Source: Brevinematales bacterium
GTDB taxonomy: Bacteria; Spirochaetota; Brevinematia; Brevinematales; GWF1-51-8
Length of the DNA: 64,000 nucleotides
Direction of reading: 5' to 3'
Assembly: GCA_020059465.1 (NCBI GenBank)
Contig: JAGVBZ010000030.1
Coordinates: 1 to 64,000 of the forward strand
A program made the position numbers and the translations under genes. Below the pieces are notes generated by a model that saw only the letters and a list, made by a program, of their open reading frames with translations, did not search any database and was not told the DNA's origin. Positions 25,929-35,600 of this stretch are shown piece after piece (the stretch's first letter is position 1; the number at the start of each line of letters is the position of its first letter).

Positions 25929-26510
25929 TTGGACATCCTGAAAGAAAAACAGGTCATGCGGAAGCATTTCCTGGAAGCCAGAAAGGCGCTTACCCGTGAG
26001 ACTGTAGATGAACTATCTAAGCATATTTGTCACAATATCCGGTATCATATACCCCGCGAGTTCCAGTCGGTTCTGTTTTATGTCCCGATCAATAACGAGG
26101 TGGATGTACTGCCTCTCGCAAAGGAGTTATTCATAGAAAAACGCACCGTGCTTTTTCCGAAACTGATAAACTATGAACGGATTGTTCCGTATGTGATAAA
26201 CGATCTGGATTTCGATTTTGTGATGGGCGCGTATAATATCCCCGAGCCTGATACCCATCCGTATGACGGCAAGATCGACCTGATCCTCGTCCCGGGGATA
26301 GCGTTCGACTGCAGGGGTTACCGTCTTGGGTACGGCAGAGGATACTTCGATCAATTCCTTTTCGGAACTGATTTTACCGAGGCTTGGGGGGTGGCATATA
26401 ATATGCAGATTACCCCGGAAGTACCGCATACTCCGCAGGATTTCCCGCTGCATGGCCTGATCACCGAATCGGGTATTGTCCGCTGTCAGAGCGAGGTCGA
26501 ATATGAATGA
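25929..26510 (+). CDS. 5-formyltetrahydrofolate cyclo-ligase
   Basis: 193 residues starting at TTG, with GGGGGA just ahead. Family motifs are LKEKQVMRKHFLEARKAL at the N-terminus, FYVPINNEVDVLPL, LILVPGIAFDCRGYRLGYGR and GYFDQFL. The enzyme converts 5-formyl-THF to 5,10-methenyl-THF with ATP in the cytoplasm. The 3' end overlaps aroA by 8 bases. An alternative ATG lies at codon 9, but it would trim the conserved first helix. Confidence 0.9.
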   Translation: MDILKEKQVMRKHFLEARKALTRETVDELSKHICHNIRYHIPREFQSVLFYVPINNEVDVLPLAKELFIEKRTVLFPKLINYERIVPYVINDLDFDFVMGAYNIPEPDTHPYDGKIDLILVPGIAFDCRGYRLGYGRGYFDQFLFGTDFTEAWGVAYNMQITPEVPHTPQDFPLHGLITESGIVRCQSEVEYE

Positions 26511-27807
26511 ACAGTACTCGATTATTCCGGTAAAAAAGCCGCTGACCGGGAAAACCGTGCGCCTTCCGGGGTCGAAAAGTATTACCAACCGCACGTTGAT
26601 TATTTCATGTCTCGCGGGAGGAACTACTCTCCTGCGGAATTTTTTACTGTCCGACGATACATCCCATATGCTCAAGGCTCTGCAGGAGATGGGGCACACT
26701 ATTGAACTGAACAGTTCGCAGATGGAATGCGAAGTGTTCGGACGGGGCCCGTTCCGTTCCTTCGACCGGATAAATAACTTTTTTATCGGCAACGCCGGCA
26801 CTGCGATGCGTTTCCTGACATCGTATCTTAGTCTCGGCGAGGGCATGTTCCGGATAGACGGGGATTCGAGGATGCGCCAGCGTCCGATTCAGGATCTGAT
26901 AGACGCGCTTAACCAACTCGGATGTAATGTGCGTACCGAGCAGGATAACGGCAACCCGCCTGTTATCATCAAAGCGAAAGGATTACCGGGCGGGTCCTGC
27001 ACAATAGTCGGCAAGAACAGCAGCCAGTATATATCTTCTATCCTGATGTCCGCGCCGTACGCGCGGTCGAGCGTCACCCTTAAGACGAACGATGCGGCAT
27101 CCAAACCGTATATCGATATGACGATCGGTATGATGAAGCAATTCGGTGTGAAAATATCCCGCGACGAGTACCGGAGTTTCGAGGTCGCGCCCGGTGCATA
27201 CCGGATGATGCCGAAATATGAAATCGAGCCGGATGCCTCCACAGCGTCTTATTTCCTCGCCGCTGCCGCTATTCTCGGCGGCGATGTTGAAATCGGGGGG
27301 CTATCACGAGATTCTATTCAGGGCGACACCGGATTTGCCGGTGTGCTCGAAAAGATGGGCTGCGAGGTCGAATGGAAAGAATCATCATTTATACTTCGTT
27401 CCGACGGGCGCCTCAAAGGTATCGATATCGATATGAACCACATCCCGGATATGGTGCTGACCCTTGCGGTGGTCGCGCTGTTCACCGACTCCCCCACCCG
27501 CATCCGTAATGTAGCGAATCTCCGTATCAAGGAGAGCGACAGGATTAAAGCTCTATCCTCCGAACTGAAGAAACTCGGGGCGAGGGTGAACGAATGGGAC
27601 GACGGGCTGGAAATTTTCCCGAATATTCTTCCCGGCGAAAAGTACCACGGCGCGTCGATACAGACTTACAACGACCATCGTATCGCTATGGCGTTCGCGG
27701 TAGCCGGACTGCGGATTGAGGGAGTCATTATCGAGAATCCGGCTTGCGTATCCAAAACGTTCCCGGAATTTTTCGATTATTTCGAGGATTTTACAGGCGG
27801 GATATAA
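26503..27807 (+). CDS. aroA: 3-phosphoshikimate 1-carboxyvinyltransferase (EPSP synthase)
   Basis: 434 residues from the ATG at 26503 (GCGAGG six bases upstream); the track's start at 26476 lies inside the folate gene. Signature motifs are LPGSKSITNRTL (substrate-binding Lys/Ser), FIGNAGTAMRFLTSYL, RMRQRPIQDLIDAL, SSQYISSILM, PDASTASYF and NLRIKESDRIKAL. It makes EPSP from shikimate-3-phosphate and PEP, step six of aromatic amino-acid synthesis. No other shikimate gene is adjacent. Length is typical. Confidence 0.95.
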   Translation: MNEQYSIIPVKKPLTGKTVRLPGSKSITNRTLIISCLAGGTTLLRNFLLSDDTSHMLKALQEMGHTIELNSSQMECEVFGRGPFRSFDRINNFFIGNAGTAMRFLTSYLSLGEGMFRIDGDSRMRQRPIQDLIDALNQLGCNVRTEQDNGNPPVIIKAKGLPGGSCTIVGKNSSQYISSILMSAPYARSSVTLKTNDAASKPYIDMTIGMMKQFGVKISRDEYRSFEVAPGAYRMMPKYEIEPDASTASYFLAAAAILGGDVEIGGLSRDSIQGDTGFAGVLEKMGCEVEWKESSFILRSDGRLKGIDIDMNHIPDMVLTLAVVALFTDSPTRIRNVANLRIKESDRIKALSSELKKLGARVNEWDDGLEIFPNILPGEKYHGASIQTYNDHRIAMAFAVAGLRIEGVIIENPACVSKTFPEFFDYFEDFTGGI

Positions 27808-27821
27808 AAATATAAGTTTGC

Positions 27822-27850
27822 TTTACATTCTGACCTATCCCCGCTAAAAT
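27822..27850 (+). promoter_or_regulatory. Promoter of the mutarotase-like gene
   Basis: TTTACA (27822-27827), 17 nt, TAAAAT (27845-27850). The ATG at 27887 follows AAGGA. Confidence 0.45.
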
Positions 27851-27886
27851 TAATACGTCAAATTTAACAATCGATAAGGAACTACC

Positions 27887-28837
27887 ATGCAGTTTTTCAG
27901 GAAGGAAGTCAAGGGGGAAAAATGCGTATTCATGGAAAGCGATACGCTGATTATCGGAGTTCTCCCCTCGTTCGGCGCGAAAATCGTATCAATTTTCTAT
28001 AAACCCCAGAATTTCGAGGTTCTGTTCCAAAACCAGTCCCCGTTATATAAACATCCCGAATACGGCGCAATTTTTGCGAACTTCGACGTATCGGGGGCGG
28101 ACGATATGTTCCCGACTATCGATCCGTGTAGGTATCCCTACGAGGGTTTTTTCGGAACCCCTTGCCCCGATCACGGCGAGCTGTGGACTCTCCCGTGGAA
28201 TGTCGCGCTTACCGATAACACAATCGCCTGCGAAGCGAAGGGTGAAAAATTTCCCTACCGTTTCCGCCGTGAGATTTCGCTGACCGAGGATTCTGTCCGC
28301 ATAGATTATCTGGTCGAAAATACCGGATATTATCCGCTCTACGGCCTTTGGGCATACCACGGCCTCGTGAACTGCGACGAGGATACCCTGATCGAACTGC
28401 CCGAGGTGCGCGGAGTGTATATCGCGCATGACAGCAAAAATTACGGCCCGGCCGGTTCGGTCATCCCGTTCCCGTTCTACTCTCCGATGCCCGGCAGAAA
28501 AATCAATGTCGGACAGGTATTGCCGTCAACCGCCAATACTACCGAAAAGTTTTATGTCAACGGGAAAGTCCCGCGCGGAGAGGCTTCGCTTCTGCTGAAT
28601 CATAAAAAACTGCGCTATACCCTTCGTTTTCCCTATGTGAAAATTCCTTACCTCGGCGTATGGATCAATCAGGGCGGATTTAAAGGCGGGTATAACATCG
28701 CGCTCGAACCCTCCAATGGGTTTTATGATTCGCTCGAGTTCGCAAAAATGATGGGCAGCCTCACTCCGATCGCTCCCGGACAGACCCGTCAATGGTGGCT
28801 GGAAATCGACTTGTCCGAGATTAAAGAAAAAAAATAG
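27887..28837 (+). CDS. Galactose-mutarotase-like sugar-binding protein
   Basis: 316 residues with the beta-sandwich signatures of the aldose-1-epimerase superfamily: LPSFGAKIVSIFYKPQNFEVL near the start, DDMFPTIDPCRYPYEG, PCPDHGELWTLPW (candidate catalytic His), VRIDYLVENTGYYPLYGLWAYHG, and YNIALEPSNGFYDSL with a Glu in the position of the usual base. The substrate is unknown. It lies in a sugar-enzyme neighbourhood with a PfkB kinase and a polyphosphate glucokinase, which supports a carbohydrate role, though each has its own spacing or promoter. Confidence 0.75.
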   Translation: MQFFRKEVKGEKCVFMESDTLIIGVLPSFGAKIVSIFYKPQNFEVLFQNQSPLYKHPEYGAIFANFDVSGADDMFPTIDPCRYPYEGFFGTPCPDHGELWTLPWNVALTDNTIACEAKGEKFPYRFRREISLTEDSVRIDYLVENTGYYPLYGLWAYHGLVNCDEDTLIELPEVRGVYIAHDSKNYGPAGSVIPFPFYSPMPGRKINVGQVLPSTANTTEKFYVNGKVPRGEASLLLNHKKLRYTLRFPYVKIPYLGVWINQGGFKGGYNIALEPSNGFYDSLEFAKMMGSLTPIAPGQTRQWWLEIDLSEIKEKK

Positions 28838-28922
28838 CTGTTCAGATACTATCCGTTAAGAAACGTTGATTTTTTCCCGTTATAATAGTAGTATAGTATT
28901 ATACTAAAACAGGGAGTATCAG

Positions 28923-29309
28923 ATGCTTAAGACTTTTTTCCTGACTCTTGCGCTCGTCGCAGCCTTCAGTGTTCCGGGAATGCCTAAATACCTTTCACCC
29001 GAAAACATCGCCGGAAAATGGGAAGGCCTTTTTAACGGCGTGGTGCTTTCGTTCGATTTTGGAACGGATAAAAAATTCCAGCAGACCTTCGGCGGTAAAC
29101 CCGTACAGGAAGGAAAGTGGCAGCTTAAAAATATCAAGGGTATCGATTATGTCGCTATACATTCGAAGAAGGACGGTCTTGCGCTCTATATAGTCGAGAC
29201 GGATAAAGAAGTCCTGAAACTGACCTTTATCGTCGGCGCGTCGTATGCCTACGATTCCTATACGTTCGGGAGCGACGCGGAAGTTCTCGAACTGGCAAAG
29301 TCTAAATAA
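28923..29309 (+). CDS. Small exported protein, lipocalin-like in size
   Basis: 128 residues. The signal peptide runs to about residue 20 (LKTFFLTLALVAAFSVPG). The remainder, AGKWEGLFNGVVLSFDFGTD and GKWQLKNIKGIDYVAIHS, has the G-x-W opening and strand rhythm of small lipocalin-like beta-barrels. No cysteine or catalytic motif is visible. AGGGAG precedes the ATG. A possible promoter (TTGATT, 17 nt, TAGTAT) lies 45-55 bp upstream in an AT-rich gap. Confidence 0.6.
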   Translation: MLKTFFLTLALVAAFSVPGMPKYLSPENIAGKWEGLFNGVVLSFDFGTDKKFQQTFGGKPVQEGKWQLKNIKGIDYVAIHSKKDGLALYIVETDKEVLKLTFIVGASYAYDSYTFGSDAEVLELAKSK

Positions 29310-29378
29310 CTATACCCATTCCGGCGTCCCTCCTATCTCTCGAAACATTGGGCAGGGACTCCCATTGGTCGGAGGCAT

Positions 29379-30359
29379 ATGAAATACGATGTTATCAGTA
29401 TGGGGGAACTACTGGTCGATTTTCTGACAGACGAGCATGACAGGGGTCTTGCAGCATCGTCACGATTTACGCGCGCCCCGGGAGGCGCCCCCGCAAACGT
29501 TGCGGTCGGTCTCGCGCGGCTCGGCGCAAAATCCGTTTTTCTCGGTAAAGTCGGCTCCGACCAGTTCGGCAGCTTCCTCTCCGAAACCCTCCGCATCTAC
29601 GGGGTGGATGTATCCTATCTGCTGTTCGACCCGGAATGCCTGACCACCCTTGTATTCATCTCATCGCGTTCCGACGGAAAAAAGGATATGCTGTGCTACC
29701 GGAACCCCGGCGCAGATATTCTTATCCGCCCGGACGAGATCCCGGAAACTCTTTTCAATAACGCAAAAGTATTTCATTTCGGTTCACTCAGCCTGTCTCA
29801 GAGTCCCGCACGTGAAGCGACGTTCCGCGCTCTCGACTATGCAAAACATCGCGGTCTTTTTATCTCCTTCGATCCCAATTACCGCCCCTCGGTCTGGGCT
29901 TCTCCCGACGATGCCCGTGCGCAGATATTGACCGCAATGAGTTATGCCGATTTCGTAAAAATCGCCGAGGAAGAATGGGAAACGGTTACCGGCACGCCGG
30001 ACTATTCGGCAGGCTCTCAGGCTCTGATCGAGCGGGGTATTTCCGCGGTAGCGGTCACCCTCGGCGATCGGGGATGCTACTACCGGAACAAGAACGGGGA
30101 CGGCACGATACCCGCACCGATTGTCGATTGTGTCGATACGATCGGCGCCGGGGACAGTTTTACAGCCGCGCTTCTCTATCAGTTCCTTCAGGGAGACCGG
30201 ATTACCCGCGCGGGAGAAATACCCCGTGACGAGTTTGCAAAAATGGTCCGTTTCGCGGTAGCGGCCGGCTCGTTCGCCGTCACCCGGCGTGGTGCGATAC
30301 CCTCTCTGCCCATTCTCGATGACATCAACCGGATGCTTGTATCCGGCCGTACGGGATAA
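29379..30359 (+). CDS. PfkB-family carbohydrate kinase (fructokinase-like)
   Basis: 326 residues. The opening YDVISMGELLVDF and the RAPGGAPANVAVGLARLG glycine motif (residues 30-45) bind sugar. The C-terminal DTIGAGDSFTAALLYQF contains the anion hole and catalytic Asp. FISFDPNYRPSVW is characteristic of bacterial fructokinases. It phosphorylates a sugar or sugar derivative in the cytoplasm; fructose is the best guess. GGAGG precedes the ATG. It ends 3 bases before the next gene, so the two are coupled. A 522-codon ORF on the opposite strand is a shadow. Confidence 0.88.
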   Translation: MKYDVISMGELLVDFLTDEHDRGLAASSRFTRAPGGAPANVAVGLARLGAKSVFLGKVGSDQFGSFLSETLRIYGVDVSYLLFDPECLTTLVFISSRSDGKKDMLCYRNPGADILIRPDEIPETLFNNAKVFHFGSLSLSQSPAREATFRALDYAKHRGLFISFDPNYRPSVWASPDDARAQILTAMSYADFVKIAEEEWETVTGTPDYSAGSQALIERGISAVAVTLGDRGCYYRNKNGDGTIPAPIVDCVDTIGAGDSFTAALLYQFLQGDRITRAGEIPRDEFAKMVRFAVAAGSFAVTRRGAIPSLPILDDINRMLVSGRTG

Positions 30360-30362
30360 CCG

Positions 30363-31376
30363 ATGCTGGACGATTTTCACTATTACTGCACTGCCGTCAT
30401 CGCGCGGGCGGCCGGGTTTTCGAAAAAGGAATCCCTGCGGATGGCGTTCGCCTCCCAGTATCTGGACGACGCCGCCGAGCACAAGCCGGTGCATGTCGAT
30501 AATCTTCTCTTCGATCCCGTTCGTACGGCCTATATGGGGATCCGCTCCGTCAACTGGTCGATCCAGAAACGTGTTTTTATTCCGTTCCATTTCCTTCCCG
30601 AAAAACCCCTCCGCGATCCGGAGGATACGTTCGTGGTGCGCCCGAACTCGCCCTTTGCGCGCGTCCTGCTCGCGCAGGCTGCCGCCGAACGCAAGCGCCG
30701 TTTCAGAATCATCCGACTCGGTATCGCAATCCATACATTTGCGGATACATGGGCGCATCAGGGGTTCTCCGGACGGCACAGCCATGAGAACTGTGTCAGC
30801 CGCACCGAGACATGGGAGAACGGGCGTTGGAACTACAATGTGCTGAAAAATGTATTTATCAAGTTCGCCCCGCATATCGGGCACGCCGAGGCTGGGCTGT
30901 ATCCTGATATACCGTATCTGAAATGGCGTTACGAAGCCAAGCACGGCGACGGTCTGATTACGCGGGACAATCCGCAGATATACCTCGAGGCCGCGCGCGA
31001 AATCTATCATTTTCTTCGAACCGTTCTGCCTCCGCATCGGTTTTCCCGCGCCGATTGGCGTGAGATCGAGGGGAAAATCCTCGAACAGCTTTCCAGCGCG
31101 GAGAAGGATATGGAGAAACGCTGCGAGAACTGGAGGAACGAATTCGGGAAATGGTTCGAGCCCCGTGCTTTTTTCTACGATAAGTACGAATGGCGCAAGA
31201 AAGCGCTCCTGACCGAAGAATCCCTGACAGAGGATTGGCATAGCGAGGTCGCACTGGAGGCCGAGGGCTTTGAAAAAACATTCCTGCTGAAGAAGAATTT
31301 TTACAAATCCGATTGGGTGCTCTTTCACCGCGCCGCGATGAAACAACGCCATTTCGTCCTTGAGAATCTATTATAA
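30363..31376 (+). CDS. DUF6765-like protein with a metal-site-like His motif
   Basis: 337 residues without signal peptide or membrane helices. It starts LDDFHYYCTAVIARAAGF, with SQYLDDAAEHKPVH shortly after, and has the phrase IHTFADTWAHQGFSGRHSHEN near residue 130. That His/Asp pattern resembles zinc sites in phospholipase-C-like helical folds. I associate this with the DUF6765 family, whose function is unknown. The gene begins 3 bases after the PfkB stop, so both are probably made together, yet no link in function is evident. Confidence 0.6.
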   Translation: MLDDFHYYCTAVIARAAGFSKKESLRMAFASQYLDDAAEHKPVHVDNLLFDPVRTAYMGIRSVNWSIQKRVFIPFHFLPEKPLRDPEDTFVVRPNSPFARVLLAQAAAERKRRFRIIRLGIAIHTFADTWAHQGFSGRHSHENCVSRTETWENGRWNYNVLKNVFIKFAPHIGHAEAGLYPDIPYLKWRYEAKHGDGLITRDNPQIYLEAAREIYHFLRTVLPPHRFSRADWREIEGKILEQLSSAEKDMEKRCENWRNEFGKWFEPRAFFYDKYEWRKKALLTEESLTEDWHSEVALEAEGFEKTFLLKKNFYKSDWVLFHRAAMKQRHFVLENLL

Positions 31377-31426
31377 ACATGTTTTAAATGCCGTAATGTG
31401 CCCGTAAAATCCTTATGTTTTTAGAA

Positions 31427-31455
31427 TTGACATTTCACTCCTCATCGGTTATATT
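31427..31455 (+). promoter_or_regulatory. Promoter of the polyphosphate glucokinase gene
   Basis: TTGACA (31427-31432), 17 nt, TATATT (31450-31455). Predicted start is near 31462, 16 nt before the ATG, with CTAGGAG in between. The track start at 31415 precedes this promoter and cannot be used from it. Confidence 0.75.
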
Positions 31456-31477
31456 AATACCTATTCTAGGAGTAAAC

Positions 31478-32227
31478 ATGTTCGGAAAAAAAGTTTTGGG
31501 TATCGATGTCGGCGGGTCGGGAATCAAAGGCGCGCCCGTGGATATTTCTTCCGGCAGAATGCTGACGGAACGATACAGGATTCCTACTCCCGCCGGGGCG
31601 AAACCGGATGAGATGATTGAAGTTATCGGACAGGTGATTAAATACTTCAACTGGCGCGGGCCGGTCGGATTAGGATTTCCAGCGGCTATCCGTGACGGCA
31701 CGGTGCTTACCGCCGCCAATATTCATAAAAACTGGATCGGGGTGCATCTTCCCTCCGAGATAAAGAAACTGACAGGCAACAATTCCTCGCTGATAAACGA
31801 TGCCGACGCCGCGGGACTTGCCGAAATGAATTTCGGCGCGGGCCGTGAAAAGCCCGGCACAGTTATGGTTATCACGGTCGGGACAGGACTCGGTACTGCG
31901 TTATTCTACAACGGCGCATTGGTGCCGAATACCGAACTCGGACACCTTGAGATGCAGGGAAAGGAAGCCGAACATTTCGCGTCCGACTTTATCCGTAAAA
32001 AAGACGAGCTTGACTGGCCTACATGGGCAGGGCGTTTTAACGAATATCTTTCCGTTCTGGAAAAACTATTCTGGCCGAGGATGATTATTATCGGCGGCGG
32101 GGTCAGTAAAAAGCATGAAAAATTCTTCCAATTCCTGAATGTGGGGGCGGAGCTTGTGCCAGCCCAACTGCGAAATGAAGCGGGAATTATCGGGGCCGCG
32201 GTATGGGCACACCATCTCCGGGTCTAA
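31478..32227 (+). CDS. ppgK: Polyphosphate glucokinase (ROK family)
   Basis: 249 residues from the ATG at 31478. The N-terminal LGIDVGGSGIKGAPVDISSG is the phosphate-binding loop of PPGK-type ROK kinases. IHKNWIGVHL and SLINDADAAGLAEMNFG (catalytic Asp) follow, then MVITVGTGLGTALFYNG and NTELGHLEMQGKEAE. It phosphorylates glucose using polyphosphate or ATP. Length and motifs match actinobacterial and spirochaete enzymes of this type. It has its own strong promoter and is followed 18 bases on by a small membrane protein gene. Confidence 0.88.
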   Translation: MFGKKVLGIDVGGSGIKGAPVDISSGRMLTERYRIPTPAGAKPDEMIEVIGQVIKYFNWRGPVGLGFPAAIRDGTVLTAANIHKNWIGVHLPSEIKKLTGNNSSLINDADAAGLAEMNFGAGREKPGTVMVITVGTGLGTALFYNGALVPNTELGHLEMQGKEAEHFASDFIRKKDELDWPTWAGRFNEYLSVLEKLFWPRMIIIGGGVSKKHEKFFQFLNVGAELVPAQLRNEAGIIGAAVWAHHLRV

Positions 32228-32245
32228 TATGCTGAAGGAAGACAA

Positions 32246-32614
32246 ATGAAATCGATTATGAACTTTTTCGCTGTTCACGGATTATTTTTACTGGGTTTTG
32301 TGCCCCTCGTGGCTATCAACCTTTTCACCGGAAAGCACCTGCTCTCCCTGATCTTCACAAATTATCATAAAACATTGCAGGATATTTTTCCCGGCTACGA
32401 CGACCCCCGGTTAAAACGTGTCTCATCTATTGCAGGGTTCCGAAAATGGGGAAAGATCATTTTCAACAGGGAAATATCATCTCTCTCGCGGGGAGACCGT
32501 GAGCTGAGCAACCGTTTCCTTTTTTTCTATCTCTCGTTCTTCCTGATAATCGGTTATCTCGTCTTTTTCATGATCCGAGTATTTACATGGCATGAATCGA
32601 TGCTTCTGTACTAG
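32246..32614 (+). CDS. Small two-helix membrane protein, unknown
   Basis: 122 residues. There is one membrane helix near the N-terminus (HGLFLLGFVPLVAINLF) and one near the C-terminus (FLFFYLSFFLIIGYLVFFMI). A charged cytoplasmic or periplasmic segment of about 60 residues lies between. No family is recognised. GAAGGA precedes the ATG, and the gene follows ppgK closely, so it is likely cotranscribed; it converges on the kinase gene with 3 bases between stops. Confidence 0.55.
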   Translation: MKSIMNFFAVHGLFLLGFVPLVAINLFTGKHLLSLIFTNYHKTLQDIFPGYDDPRLKRVSSIAGFRKWGKIIFNREISSLSRGDRELSNRFLFFYLSFFLIIGYLVFFMIRVFTWHESMLLY

Positions 32615-32617
32615 AAA

Positions 32618-35600
32618 TTATTTCAGGGATTCGATCCCGATGATAATGAGATCGTCGTTGCGGGGATTTCCCGCGAGATGCCTTTCCATAATACCCATCA
32701 GCTGATTACAGAACCATTTAACCGGCTGGCCGAGAGCGATTTCAGCGACCGATTCCGCCAGAAGCGAGAGCTTATCGAACCCAAGCTCCTTACCCTCGGC
32801 GTTGAACTCCTCGAAAAGCCCGTCGGTGAACAGGATCAGCTTATCCGACTTCCCGAACTTCACTTCAGCCTGCGAATATCTCACATCCGCCATACTTCCG
32901 CACAGTTTTCCGGTCGACTTGAGATAATGGAGTTTCTTTCCGCTGAGGATAAACTGGTCGGGATGCCCCGCCGAAGCATACACAATCTTTTTCTTATTGA
33001 TATGGATATCGCAGATAATCCCCGAAAAGAATACCGTCAGGGTACGGTAGGTATTGTATATCTCGGAATTCATGATTTCCAGAATTTCCGCAGGATCCGA
33101 TACTGTGGATTTCAGCTGCTCATACTCGCTCCTGATCAGCATCGTCATCAGCGCGGCCTGTACCCCATGCCCGGTCGCATCGGCAAGGAATATCCTGAGC
33201 ACGCCGTCGTCCATCGGATATAGATCGTAGATATCGCCGCCGACCTCGGACATCGGGGAGTAGTCGATATAATAATCAATCCCGGGTATATTCAGGGTCT
33301 CGGACGGCAGAAGACTCTCCTGCACCCGTTTGGCGAGACGGAGATCCTGCTTGATTATATCGTATGCCAAATTCAATTCATTGGTGCGCTGATTGACACG
33401 CGACTCCAATAGCGTATACATATTTGCGTTCTCGATAGCGATCGCGGCCTGATTGAGAATGACCTCGATCAGTTCGATATCGTCCCTCGAGAAAACCGAA
33501 CTGGAGAGGGGATTGTCCAGATAGCATACCCCGATGATCTGATCGTGCAGTTTTATCGGGGCGCAGAGAATCGATTTGAGATGGAAGTTGACGACGCTCA
33601 TGAACTCGTAGAACGCCTCATCCTGCGCCGCGTTCCCGGTAATCATGGACTCGCCTTTCTGGAAAACCTGCCGGACAACATGGGAGGAAAAAAGGATATC
33701 GTTCATCCCGTCCATATGCTTCATCGCCTTAACTTCAAGCTCTCCCGTATGCGGGTTCTTCAGGAAAATGATGCCCCGCTGCGCGCCGGTATATTCGATC
33801 ATTCTCATAACGATAGTTTCGATCAGTGAGTCCAGATTAAGAATTGAGCTGATATTCTGTATCATCCGCATAATAGAGGTCAGTCTCTGCTTCGCCTGGA
33901 ATTTTTCCATTGTGCCGGTGCTTTCCTCCCGGATACCCAGCAAATCCCCGGCTTTAAGGGCATATTCACGGGAATGCGCGCTGCGGAAAAGCCGGTAGGC
34001 CGATTCGAGCTTCGCCCTGCTTTCGCGTATCCGTCCGGTATTCCGCAGAAATATTCCGTAATCGAGGAAATCCCGCCCTAATTCAAAATTCCGTCCCAGA
34101 TCGGAATCCCATTTGACCGCTTTTTGGAAATACTTTTCCGCCGCGCCCAGTTTTCCACCGACCGCCAGTATTTTTCCCTGTATCCTAAACGTCTTCCCGA
34201 TATGCGAAACCCATTTACGGTTCTTCTTCAGCGCCGTTTTATTCGTACTGCACGCCAGATGCATATATCGTTTTTTCAGGTTTTTATTCGGCTCGATAAA
34301 ATACATTCCGAGATACGCCTCGGCCAAATCAGGGTACAGCTGATTGACGTACTGATCCATCAGCGAGTTGTTCTCGTGCACCAATTTCGCTTCTTCGAGG
34401 TGCTTGACCGCATCGGGGAAATCCTCGCGCATCAGCGACTGCTCGCCGCAGTACATATGATAATTACAGATAGATAACGGTATGGGATAGTCCGTGAGAA
34501 GCTTATGGCATTTTTCTGACCAGACGTTCGCAAGCACAAAATCCCCGCGTTCGTTATTCATCCACATATAATCCACATACACGCTGGAAAGCCCGAAATA
34601 ATTTTTCGAGTACTCGTTGATCTTAAGATAACTATGCATATACTCGATACTTTCGTCGTACTCGGCAAGATAGATACAGTTCATATCCATCCCGCCCTCG
34701 GTGATTCCCTGTTCCCATATGTCGCCTATCCGGCTGAATCCCTGCCGCGCCTGCTTGAAGTACTTCTGGCTTTCCTGAAATTCCCCCATCCACTGATAAC
34801 AGTACCCAATCCACTGCAGGCTCTGGGAGATCCCCCAATCGTCCTTCAGTTCCTTCCGTATCTTCAGCGCTTTTAGATGAATTTTCAGCGAAGTTCTAAA
34901 GAACGGGATCGCCATTATTAGCGATGCGTAGGCGCCCATCGACATACCGAGTTCTTTGGACTTACCCAGCCGGGATTCGGCAATATTATACATCCGGATC
35001 GAACAACGGATGAATTTATCCAGATCGTTGATAATATAAATCCAGTTCAATGTGATATAAAACCAGACGATCAACCGGTCTTTTTCATAACGTGCTTGAT
35101 TTGTCCGGTATCTTTTATCCCTGTTTCTATAGAGAAACGGGAAAAGGTCCTGAAAACTGCGCTTTATAAATTCAGCGATAATACTTAAAAATACACCCTG
35201 TTTTTTTATCGGCAGGTACTCCCCGAGCAGGTTCAATCCGAGTTTCCCGTTCTCCTCGCACTTCGCCTTATCCCCTTTCTTCAGATAAGCCGTACAGATT
35301 TCGCGGTAGATTTTCGCTTTTTCCAGCTGCGATTCCAGAAGCGGCAGAACGGATTGGAAAATAGCGATCGAATCGTCATAACGCCCAATATTCAGGGTAA
35401 GCTTTCCCTGATTGATACGGACTCCCAGCCACGGGCCGCTTTCCCGCAATCCTGCGTTTTCCATCAATTCCTGCGCCATTCTATAATAACGGATTGCATC
35501 CTCGTTGGCGAAATTATCCCGCGCCTGCTCGGCGGCGGGTATCAGGTATTCCAGTACTTTATCCCAGCAGTCCGAATAGTAGTAGTGATTGGCAAGTTCA

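Noticed and set aside
29784-31352. 522-codon ORF on the minus strand opposite the PfkB and DUF6765-like genes
   Set aside because: It mirrors two well-supported genes, its translation is low in normal domain features and it has no ribosome-binding site. It is a GC-driven shadow.
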